Shown here: one piece after another, positions 1 through 10,140 of the stretch
How the letters are laid out: each line of letters opens with the position of its first letter
Numbering within the stretch: the stretch's first letter is position 1
Source of the DNA: Sipunculus nudus
Lineage: Eukaryota > Annelida > Sipuncula > Golfingiida > Sipunculidae
Length of the DNA stretch: 64,000 bases
Assembly: GCA_026874595.1 (NCBI GenBank)
Contig: CM049318.1
Location: forward strand, 37,843,956 to 37,907,955
Reading direction: 5' to 3'
Notes under the pieces: model-generated
The model's database searches: none
The model's input: only the letters and a program-made list of their open reading frames with translations
Told to the model about the DNA's origin: nothing
Made by a program: the position numbers and the translations under genes

Positions 1-763
1 GGAAGACCTAGGTCCACCAGATACCAAGCTGACAGACACATAATTGGAAGACCTAGGTCCATCAGATATCAAGCTGACAGACACAGAATGTGAAGACCTA
101 GGTCCACCAGATACCAAGCTGACAGACACAGATTTGGAAGACCTAGGTCCACCAGATACCAAGCTGACAGACACAGATTTGGAAGACCTAGGTCCACCAG
201 ATACCAAGCTGACAGACATTGATTTGGAAGACCTAGGTCCACCAGATACCAAGCTGACAGACACAGATTTGAAAGACCTAGATCCACCAGATACCAAGCT
301 GACAGACACAGATTTGGAAGACCTAGGTCCACCAGATACCAAGTTGACAGACACAGATTTGGAAGACCTAGGTCCACCAGATAACTAGCTGACAGACAGT
401 ATTGGAAGACCTAAGGCCACCAGATACCTAGCTGACAGACACAGAATTGGAAGACCTAGGTCCACCAGATACCTAGCTGACAAACACAGAATTGGAGGAG
501 TTAGGTCCACCAGATACCTTGCTGACAAACACAGAATTGGAGGACCTAGCTCCACCAGATATCAAGCTGACAGACACAGATTTAGAAGACCTAGGTCCAC
601 CAGATACCAAGCTGACAGACACAGATTTAGAAGACCTAGGTCCACCAGATATCAAGCTGACAGACACAGAATGTGAAGACCTAGGTCCACCAGATACCAA
701 GCTGACAGACACAGAACTGGAAGACCTAGGTCCACCAGATACCAAGCTGACAGACACTGGAAT
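1..763. repeat. 45-bp minisatellite, about 17 copies, truncated by the window edge
   Basis: Tandem copies start at about 1, 46, 91, 136, 181, 226, 271, 316, 361, 404, 449, 494, 539, 584, 629, 674 and 719. The core unit contains GACCTAGGTCCACCAGATAC followed by AAGCTGACAGACACAGA. The unit is 45 bp, a multiple of three, apart from one 43-bp copy at 361-403. This keeps several frames open over long spans. On the plus strand it reads as repeats of EDLGPPDTKLTDTD and on the minus strand as repeats of SVSLVSGGPRSS. Stop codons in the plus frame near 42, 386 and 427 interrupt it, and no start, splice site or domain supports coding. It is most likely a noncoding minisatellite, but an exon encoding a repeat protein cannot be excluded because the array runs off the left edge. 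Confidence 0.9.
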
Positions 764-1052
764 AAAGGCAAAGGGTCTCCTTTTGCAGTGATACTGACTT
801 GTTTTGGAGTACTGACATAGCACATGCACAAACCATTCTGATTTAATATCACTGGGACCATTTTAAAACAATTTCAAACTATTTTATTGTTGCTGTATGA
901 AAATAGTTTGAATTTCTGTTTAACAACCGTCTGAATTCTCAAATCTCATTCAAAGCTGTTTAAAATCCTTTTGGAGGTGACATTTACAAAGGGGTATGGA
1001 TATACAGCTGTTAGTAATATAACAGGCTACAGTACACTGAAGCAAACACAAC
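764..1052. other. Spacer after the minisatellite, nothing recognised
   Basis: AT-rich sequence with no open frame of note and no repeat recognised. Confidence 0.5.
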
Positions 1053-1265
1053 TTACCAGATACACGGTGCTGAATCCCACATCAAGGGGGTAATATTTGA
1101 CACCTTGGGTTCATTACAACGATTATCAATGTCACATCCACAGGACCTGATCTCTAACAAACCCGACCTCTGATCGTAAATTAAACCTTTACATTGTTCC
1201 TCATCATACCACCGTCTGCAGGTACAACACAGTGAAGTTAACTGTGCATACGCCAAAGACAACAC
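1053..1265 (-). CDS. Candidate exon encoding a cysteine-rich segment (Ly6/three-finger-like, tentative)
   Basis: The minus-strand open stretch reads through a cysteine-rich peptide with the cores SLCCTCRRWYDEEQC and SCGCDIDNRCNEP, and ends at a good splice donor (CTG|GTAAGTTG, last exon base about 1054). Possible acceptors on the minus strand are AAAG just before 1266, GCACAG and CTGCAG slightly further in, so the 5' boundary is uncertain. The C-x-C-D-x-D-x-x-CN pattern recalls the last finger of Ly6/uPAR-type domains, but the spacing is not diagnostic and no signal peptide or GPI signal is visible. It lies downstream of the COBL-like exons on the same strand. A cysteine-rich extracellular module does not fit that cytoplasmic protein, so it probably belongs to a separate gene. 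It could also be a chance open frame. Confidence 0.3.
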   Translation of the reverse strand: MLSLAYAQLTSLCCTCRRWYDEEQCKGLIYDQRSGLLEIRSCGCDIDNRCNEPKVSNITPLMWDSAPCIW

Positions 1266-4200
1266 ACCTTTGGTAGTAGGTTATGTTTAATGTCTTGCAT
1301 TCCTGGTGATAAATGAAGTGGCCTTTGAGTGTGTTACATTCCATGTGTCATTAAGTTCTGATATACCAGCAACATATTGATCCCAGCACATGTCTACAGG
1401 GGTTGAAATAAGTCAACTATACAGGACAATAGTTTCTGTAAAGCAGTATACTGATTATAGCAAATGTGTGCAGGTGTAGAAATTTTTTTTAATGGTTCAG
1501 GGATTCATATATATATATAAGTCAAAACTTTACAAGCGAGCAGTTCTGATATACTGGCAATTTAGTAATCATAATAAATGAATGCAAGGCTTGACAAGCC
1601 AGGTGTTCTTACATACTAGTCAAATTTTACAAGTCAGTGGTTCTGATAAATAAGCCAAGTAATTAAACACAAGTATGTAGAGGTTGAAATTTGTGATAAA
1701 GTTTACATGCGCATACTTCCTCAGGAATAAACTGCTTGTAGTGTGTGCAGTGTTTGAATTACTTTAAAACATTTATGACAGATAGGTCTGATACATTGAC
1801 CACAAATGAAACCAGGGAAATGTGTTGTAAACAGGCCCTAATTTAAAAAGACCCCACATGTCACTTGGAAAAACACAAGCCTACATCCACACCTTTATTT
1901 ACTGATGTGTCAGACAGTGTTTTTGTCTATAATTATTCAAATGACAATGAAGTAGCTTCACTTGTTTCTAGTTTTAGGAGGCTTAGCCCCTGGAAATTAC
2001 AGGCTCATTATTAAGATCACAGCAAAAGTGTATAATTCACCAAAATTCACCAATCATATCAAGATTTCATGTGTTATGTCACTGTCTGATGACCTCTGAC
2101 CTCATCACATTACACAGACTTTGCTGAGTACCCAGCTCTGGTAGTTACTATGGTGAAAAAACATTTGTAGTATGTGGCATTTTCGAAAATCCATGAAATA
2201 CCTAGACAGTTATACTGGTGACATCAAAAAGTTATCGGACAGATGATCCAACAGACAGACAGATATTTCCTCTACAGTGATAATATTATGACCTGTCTAT
2301 ATAATGTCAGTATGACCAAATTATGCATCAGGCCCAGGGGTCTGTAACTAACAAAATATCACAGAAGTACATGGAAAAACAAGCTCCAGGTAAGTGGGCA
2401 ATTGTTTTTTCATCCCCTGCATATGTGCTCCAACAATGGCTCATTTAAATAACTGTACTGCACAAAAAAAAAAATCCTCCACCAGCACACAACTAGAACT
2501 GGTCTGTTTCATATCAGCACTGCAATCATATATTTACAACACATGCTAATATTTTCTAAATAGCTTTTTGCTGAACACAATGTTAAACTCTCTTGGCAAC
2601 AGCTCATCAAAAACACATTACGGATGTTTTGAGTAACCTATGTCAATTTTCAAAATTACATAATATTTTGAGGAATTATCAATTTAACTAATGTCTTACT
2701 TGCTGTGATTTGTTCTTGCTTTAGGTGCAGAAGAGGGGCTTCAAAAGTTCAATCAAAAATATCCCAGTGCTTCACAGTAAATCTCTGTTATGTGCGAGGC
2801 AGCAAAACACTGAGGCAGTTTATTAGATGGAAATATCTGACAACACAATAAGAGTGCAATCCTGAGACTGACAGTCAAGAAAGCTAATAGAAATAGTAGA
2901 ATTATGAATACCAGGCTCGTATAAAAAGAATACCAATCACTCCCACATAAGGATATCAAATTACAAAATATGGATATAAATTCATTTATATGGTTTTAGG
3001 CAATAAAGTTTGCTCTGGCTCTGTTATTTAAACACACAGAACAGTACCAAAAAAATTAAGAAACACAATATAATTGTGCAAATATAATAGAAACACAATC
3101 CTTGTGACAGTTAACTCTTGTGACCTAATTATCTTGCCCCAACCAGTGCAGATTTCAATGTCGTTTTACCATGACACCAGCATGGTATCTTAGCAAGGCA
3201 TCAGGTGAACAAGGACATTTCTGATGGATATACGACATGACTTAAACATCCTGACGGCCGGACAGCTCCCGCCCATTGTACAAGTCACAGCCATTTGAAC
3301 ATAAGGAATTCATGACCCCGTAGTCAAGATATTATCCTATATATGCTCAAGACATTATCCTTTAAACTGTCTGTCAATCACAGAGACAGTTGATGTAATG
3401 AATAGCTGAATGGTTGCAAAAAGGTCTATGATTAAAGAGGATAAATAATTATTTTAAAGGAGTATTATTATCTTTTACAAGACATACTCCAGGATTCAGA
3501 ACACATGATTGCAATTGTACTTGAGATGACTATTTTACATTTACCTTTACTCAGGCTGGATTTATTTTCCCAGGGTTAAATTTTCACTAATTTCATCAAT
3601 TTCTATTTTTTGTGTTGGTTCCATTTTTACAACCTCAAAATACAGTTATCTACACAGAGTATATCTAATATCATATTAATTATCTGATATGTGCATACAA
3701 ATTTTTCTGTTTGATGAGGGTTCATTAATGCACAGCTATGGGGTTCATATCCCATATATGGGATATTACTGACTTTCATAGCTACTAAGATCAACTTATA
3801 GCTCATGATTTTAAAACCTTAAATTTTATGTTCAGCCAACAGTAATGGGGTTCTATCAAACTGCTGTGCAATTAAAGTAAAACATACCTTCTCTGTTCCT
3901 CAGCACCACCGAGTGGTAATTTATGTTATAAACTTTCATTAATTTTTATCAAATTTTGCCACTGTAAATTTCATTTCAGAACACCTTAAAAACAGACCTA
4001 ATGGACCTGGTTCACATATCAGGTATGTTAAATGTTCAGGGAATATCTGAAAATATTTCATTCTAAAACTGTTTGCTAACTTGAACACAGCTTGAAATAA
4101 AGTGTGTACTGGGCATTATCATTGGTGCAAAATATACACAGAGCAAACACAACCTGGTGGCCGTACTGCCCGATGTCACAAATAAAGATTTTTCAAGCTT

Positions 4201-5224
4201 CCAATCAGTGATGATTGTGTTTTACCTTTCATGCCACCTCTGGTCATGCAGTCTTGTTATGGTCAATAGATACAGGTAGACTGTGTTTACTCACACACAA
4301 AACAATAACAACATATAAACCAGGTGAATTAAAGTTGGTAGGTGTGCTGGGATGGTTTTTTAAATAAACTCTTGTATTCAGCAAAAATGAACAAATAACG
4401 CAAGATAATGCATACAATATTGTAAGTGTTCATATACCTTTATGGAGGCACATTTTTTGACAGTTGGAGTATTTTACTACCAAAAGTGTCCATATGACTT
4501 ATGCATCAATTTTGTCCTGACAGAGAGATTCAAATAAAGAATTCAATAACCGAAATACAACTCAATAACTCAAGGACAGACACTGCATGGTACTAAGGAG
4601 GAACTCAGGACAGGTACTTCTGATTGTAGGTATGTGGTTTCTTTAAGAACCCTAACTATTTGAAACCCAGGTTGCTTCAGACAAGGACGTCAAAAGATGA
4701 TCTCTATTCTAAATAAGTATCCTGGCCAAATCTGACCCTGAATGTTACTGTGTTAGTACATACTTGACCCAGTCTACATTGATAAAGGTTCAATCCCATT
4801 TGTGTGTATGTATATACATTCAGGTTTGTAAAGCAAAACAAGTACATGAAAGTTATGTGCACTCATTTACAAATTTGAGTTCAACAAGAAATTAACACTT
4901 GGCACACAGCATATGGCCTCCATAGTAAGATGCCAGAATGACGTCATTTTGGGCTTAAATTTCCATATTCCAATTAAAAATTTTTTTAAAGAATAGGTCC
5001 ATGGCCTGTTGGCTGCGCTGTTTACTGGCTGAGGATGAGAAGAACTGCAAGATAAGGATGACAGGTTGCTATAGCATGCATAAATGCTATTACTCTTTTC
5101 ACTTACTATAAAAGGTTTCAGCATTCTACAAAATGATATCAAGAATATTCATGCATTTGCACATACATTGTATACACAAAGTGATAAACACCTTTCATGT
5201 TTGAAACTTCGATAAAAAACTTAC
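1266..5224. other. Probable intronic or intergenic sequence without recognised exons
   Basis: About 4 kb of AT-rich DNA. It follows the last COBL-like exon seen on the minus strand, so part of it should be the intron that begins at 5224. I looked for WH2-type or KRAP-type coding segments on the minus strand and found none. Short A/T runs occur, as at 2463-2475, and there is no clear repeat family. Confidence 0.45.
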
Positions 5225-5450
5225 TGGATACACTGACAACAGTGATCTCGTTAAGACGGTAATCCATCAGGGGGCGTGACATGTTGAGAGGTTCATCTGG
5301 GATGGTGGGGTGACGCAGCTCAAACTTGTAAGGGTCCAGGGATTTATCTGCACAGATCTTCTGGTAGATCTGACCAAGGCTGGCTTTTGGACTGATCCTG
5401 AGAACCGTCTTTTGGCCGCGAGGCAAGTTCACTGTCAGACGCTGCGTCTT
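5225..5450 (-). CDS. COBL: COBL-like gene, exon 3: Cordon-bleu ubiquitin-like domain
   Basis: This exon encodes 75 residues starting KTQRLTVNLPRGQKTVLRIS and continuing through SLGQIYQKICADKSLDPYKF, PLNMSRPLMDY and NEITVVSVS. It matches the Cordon-bleu UBL domain: a beta strand (RLTVNLPRGQKTVLRIS), the P.ASL..I...IC.DKSLDP helix region and the L.D..LNE.. end. In vertebrates Cordon-bleu proteins bind actin through later WH2 domains and shape actin-rich cell edges; no WH2 region is visible here. The acceptor is strong (a TTTCTTTTC-type tract then TAG|AAGACG at 5451-5452). The donor is CCA|GTAAGT at 5224. The exon starts in phase 0, matching the ends of both 18097-18310 and 6729-6932, and ends in phase 1. 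Further 3' exons lie to the left and were not found. Vertebrate COBL and COBLL1 are paralogues, so this is named at family level. Confidence 0.9.
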
Positions 5451-6339
5451 CTACAAAAAGAAAAGAAACCTGGGGTAGAACATAGGCCAATGGTTAGTCA
5501 CATCCTGAACTATACACAGAGAATTTAGGGATGAAGTCAAGCTGAAAGTTGCATTAAGTAAACATAACGCTGCAGCTGAGCTCTAAATATCTATGATTGT
5601 GTGTGCATACTTACATTTTATTTTACTTATATTTCACAGATACTTTGCACTATATGTTACAGTATTTTTAGTAATGACGTAAATTGCCTTGTTACTGTTT
5701 TACTTATGTTCACCGTGACACTGTTCATATTTGTCAAGGGTAAATATTACAGGAACTTTTGGCTGGAGGCCTTTTTCCTCATTAAACTTTTTTCTTATAC
5801 TTTCATCTGTACTCGTACAAGTATAAATGTGTATGTAATTGTGTTATCTAGTGATACTACAAATTGCTTATCAGCATCATTGAACCATCTAATGCTTTTG
5901 GCTTCATGATTTTTATTTATCAAGTACCAGGTTCTAGCTGGAAAAAAGTGGCCCACAGGCCATGACAGTTGACACTCAGCAGAGGATGCCAGACAGGCTG
6001 CAGGAATTTAAGAAGGCAAAAACAAGTGCATAATGGGCCAGATTTCTAGTATCACCTCTGACAGCTTAAACAAGTAAAAACTGCTTTATTAAACAATGTA
6101 AATTTTGTTACTATCATAGTCATCAATGATCAATTCAACATGTCTTTTTTCCCCAAGAAAGCAGATCTCACTAGCAAAATGAGACGGGAAGAGTGAGAGA
6201 GCATACCAAACAAACTTGTTCATTCAGTAAAGTATTTCAGTGAAAAAGGGACACATTCATGATTGACTGTAAATTTTATTCTGACTGCAACTGGCTACCC
6301 ACAGAATTATCAATATGTATTTGTGTGTTTGTGTTTGTT
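5451..6339. other. Intron of the COBL-like gene, nothing recognised
   Basis: AT-rich sequence between exon 3 and the candidate alternative first exon. It begins on the minus-strand side with the pyrimidine-rich acceptor tract of exon 3. No repeats or genes were recognised. Confidence 0.5.
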
Positions 6340-6640
6340 CACAACATAGCTCACACACCCATGAATGGAATATCATGATTTTATCAGGGCATTTCAGGAA
6401 AAGGATGATGAAGAATCATATTTTGATGTGGATCTGGCACATGATCTGGATTCAGGATCATCATGAAGGAATGTCACAAATGTACTGTCACTTATGTACA
6501 AATGAACCTGGGAATATGGACCATATTATAAGTGAATGCAAATGCTGGTTTTGGGGGCGTCCCCCAACTGGGACCCCCCCCCCCCCTACATTGTGGAGGC
6601 TTGCATTCCTTAGAATGTTCCTTAGCATGCAGATTTCTAG
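6340..6640 (+). repeat. Diverged dispersed repeat, related to 23500-23680
   Basis: Shared blocks with 23500-23680 occur in the same order: a segment around ATGGAATATCATGA, TCAGGGCATTT, GGGAATATGG.CC, AAGTGAATG, and GAGGCTTGCATTCCTTA near 6597. This copy contains a C run of 13 at 6574-6586 and a TTTTGGGGGCGTCCCCCAAC hairpin at 6549-6568. The family and ends are unknown. Confidence 0.55.
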
Positions 6641-6728
6641 TTTCTATAAAAGGTACCATTCCAACATATACAACAGATGGCTATAAGCTCAAGGTGTTTA
6701 ACTCCACCTGTCCTTTGATTTACTGTAC

Positions 6729-6932
6729 CTGTATAGTCGGCATACGATGGAGGTTTTCAACACCAGTGTGGTACCTGCCGAGCATGCGGTCCACTTTACG
6801 TCGATAAGACGGGACACTGTCCTTGTTGTCTAAGACAGATAAGGATGAGCTCCTCCCTCGCTGCTGTGAGTTCTCCTGACGCCGCTGTTTGTACGGGATG
6901 CAGAAGCTTCCCAGTTTATTTAGTTGACTCAT
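6729..6932 (-). CDS. COBL: COBL-like gene, candidate alternative first coding exon (1b)
   Basis: The frame opens with ATG at 6932-6930, with a favourable A at -3 and an in-frame stop 30 bases upstream. It runs 68 complete codons to a splice donor, ACAG|GTACAG, with last exon base 6729. The peptide begins MSQLNKLGSFCIPYKQRRQE, is basic and Ser/Gln-rich, and contains SLSVLDNKDSVPSYRRKVDR and a C-terminal ENLHRMPTIQ. It ends in phase 0, exactly the phase in which the 5225-5450 exon starts. A transcript beginning here would replace exons 1 and 2 and give ...MPTIQ|KTQRLTVN.... The GC content is higher than in the flanks. I recognise no domain in it. It could instead be a cassette exon or a chance open frame, but start, phase and donor all agree. 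Confidence 0.55.
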
Positions 6933-7345
6933 TGTTACAAGTTCAAATCCAAACAGTAATCAATAAACCAGGTACAAGCTCTTCTATTTCACCAAGTATA
7001 CCATTAGATCAATCCCCATATTATCATAATTATACTCCTACCAGTCTGATAATTTATGCTGCTGCAAACATTTTTTTTTCAAGATTTTACTTGGAAAGCT
7101 CATGTTACTGCTTTGGTCGATATGGATTTGCTTTTCCTGTAGATGTTGCTGCTGGAAATATGGCGTTTTTCTTTGGAGAGGTCTCTTCTTACCCTGGAAA
7201 GGGGTGGACCCGCAGTATTTCAGCTATTCCACCAGACATCACGTTTTTTTCTCCAACTTTTGAACACACAGTCATAGCCATATATTTCACCACAGCTACT
7301 GCTGAGTATGATCTCCTTTGGTTTTGGTAAAAATTCATCCTAAAC
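6933..7345. other. Open-frame-rich, relatively GC-richer stretch upstream of exon 1b
   Basis: Reads open on both strands. On the minus strand an ATG near 7339 leads about 50 codons to a strong donor-like site (CCAGG|GTAAGAAG near 7192). A different minus frame reads GKKRPLQRKTPYFQQQ. A plus-strand frame is open from 6845 to 7330. No domain was recognised. It could hold the promoter or 5' exon sequence of the alternative COBL-like transcript, or an old mobile element. Confidence 0.25.
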
Positions 7346-10140
7346 TTGTTATTGACTTAAAATGTATGACTCTGATAAAAGTGAAAGGAATTAAACGAGT
7401 GTCACAGAGGCATAAAGCAACAATCAGAAAATCTTGAACACGTGATTCTCATGCACTGAAGACAGAGAAACAAACCAGTAAGTGGAAATCCTCCGATACT
7501 TTCAGTTACTGTACAGATGTGCAGCTAACTCATAAATAACCTGCATCATCCTTTGATTGTTCCTGGTGTAATACCATTTTTATGCAGTTTATATCATCAC
7601 ACAGTCTGAAGACTGCATTATATCACCTTTTAACACCAGCATATCATATATGCATGGATGGCACTAATTTTCTCATAATGACACAGATTACTGAAGCTGG
7701 GTAAAATTTAAGTGCGATTCCGCCCAACAGCATGGTGACTATGTTACAGTGACGTATATCCTTAGCACATCATAAACACACAGATGATGTTCTGATTTCA
7801 GTCGCTGGCACTGATTACTGAACCCTGTCTGTATATATGTAAACCATGACACGGAGAAGTAAGAATTGGTGTTGCTGATCACGGTTGAGCAATGAAGGAC
7901 AGTTTTACAACATCAAACTCCACCTGGTAAGAAAACACCAGTGTTTCCAATGACAGCGCAACAAGCTTACAAACGCTCACAATTGAGTACAACGGCTCCA
8001 CCTGAGTTGACCCTTAGGTACACTAAATAGAGGCCTCTCAGATTCTCCAAGCACCATCTCCGCTCGTTTCCCATGGATCACCTCTCCTTTTGTTCGGTCT
8101 GTGATAATACTCATCCTTCAGCTCAACGATGTATACATCACGTATGAGCGGGTCTCAGCCATCTCAATATACTATCCATGACCCAGCACCCACGGCATGC
8201 ATGAGCAAATACTTGGTATACATGTGCACATACCACAGAAGCCCAGGGTTTTATTATTTAACAATTTCTAATCAAAGTATCAAGAGTTGAGGGAAAGACC
8301 ATACACATAACTGCCGATGTATCGAGGATAAGTAAACTCATCTATCATTGGGGAACCGGCCAAACATCTTGATCGGTACCTAAGACGCCGGGAAATAATG
8401 GCCAAGAATGTGCCTGCCCCTTTCAGGTGCCCTGCGTGACCAGGTGCAGCCCGTAATAAACATAAGAACCACCCTGTCAATCAAAACTGTCAATCAAACA
8501 CTGGCTGGGATAAACTAGCTCATGATCAAGATATGACATTAAAATACCAATATTTGCACTTGCATGATTCCTTAGCTGCCTTGTGTCCATGGACACAGCT
8601 CAAACAAATAGCAAACAATTAAGATACAGAATATTTAATCTAACTGCCCTGAGGATGCATGACATACACAAATGTTATCAGGACTCCAACCAAATCTTTA
8701 AGAAATATAGGAATTTTATAGGAGCATTGAGACAAAACTATAGGAATTTATATATAGGAAAATGCAGAAAAAATACAGGAGTTTTCAACACATGACTTTA
8801 AATGTTTTACTTGGTTAGTTACAATGACCATCGATCAGTTCTCCAAGGAATATCTAAAAGTCTGTTTAACTGTTTTAAATTGCTTTACTTGTATGACTGC
8901 AACAATAACAAGTTCTACAAAGATTAAATGTTTTCAAACATAACAGGTCTTCATAAAAGTAATTAATTAATAATAACAGTTACATCAGAAACACCAATGT
9001 CCAGTGACAAAATGCTGGAAAATATGGAAGATAAATCTCTAAATGCTGGAAAATATAGGAAATTTCATGAAAATATAAGAAATACAGCCCATAGGGGCAG
9101 TAGAAGCCATGTGTTATAACTGGTGTAAATTTAAATTTTTTTGCAACTTGCAGGTTATGATTTAAAAATAAAACAAACAAAGCTTCAGGATTATCTTTTT
9201 AATATTCAGATTATAAATCAAATGTTTAAACTGTCTATCCATTTTTAACATATCTGAAACAGTCATTTATTGCTTTCTTTTATAATACTGAGTGGCAGAC
9301 AAAATCAATCTTTTGTTGGCACTTCATAGAACATTATTCAGTTAACTGTTTGAAATAAGTAAACCCTCTTATTTAAAAACTGACTGAACCATGCATATGA
9401 ATACACTTTAAAAATCATATAATGAAAGAACTTTGAACAAAGAGTCAAATGGAATCTTTACATTCCTGACAATTCATAGCCTGAGGGATGGAGGGGGCGG
9501 GTCTTAGTTTTTAACTGCATGGCCTTGGTTACTATCTTTATTTATCGCAATGGTTATTACATATTTCCATGGCATGAAATTAAATGTGCAAAGCACTAAG
9601 TGTTGTAACCACAGTATGTGTCCTGCACACTGTGGCAGTGTTTCAGCTACACAACAGTTTATGTCTCTTGGGACTGCTGATGAACTTCTGGATCATACAG
9701 ATATTACACAGTCAAACCACCCTACATAACTGTCAAGGACCTGCCTGTTCTATATTACACTTGATGGTGCTGGTCTCTAACTGTAGTTGATTCTCATAGG
9801 CGACACAGACGACACAGAAATGTCCATTTTGGGTCTTGAACTGTCGGTAATGAGGCCAAATGTGTCCTGCGGGGAGTAATTGTCTGTATTTTCCCATAAA
9901 TCCTGAAAGATTTGACATTATTTTATGCTTTTCTTACAGCACCATCTATCAGAAACAACCCCACTAATCAACTCCACCCATGGAAAACCCACCCCACATG
10001 ACCGGGCCCAAGTCATGCAGACATGTCTTAACACAACAAGTGACCCAGGGGTCATGACGCTCAGCTGACCAGGAAGACATTGACAAAAGTAATTTTATCA
10101 TCTGAATGTCAAATTTGAATGAAATACTTTTTCCAAACTT
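7346..10140. other. Intron sequence with no recognised features
   Basis: AT-rich DNA inside the COBL-like gene. A few moderately GC-richer spots occur near 8280-8480 and 9960-10060, with no exon signature that I can defend and no repeat family identified. Confidence 0.45.

Noticed and set aside
69-377. Open frame on the minus strand across the 45-bp minisatellite
   Set aside because: It follows from a unit length divisible by three. It has no start context, splice signals or domain.
2753-2959. Minus-strand open frame with a hydrophobic, membrane-like stretch
   Set aside because: AT-rich DNA readily gives Leu/Ile/Phe-rich peptides; there is no conserved motif and there are no splice sites.
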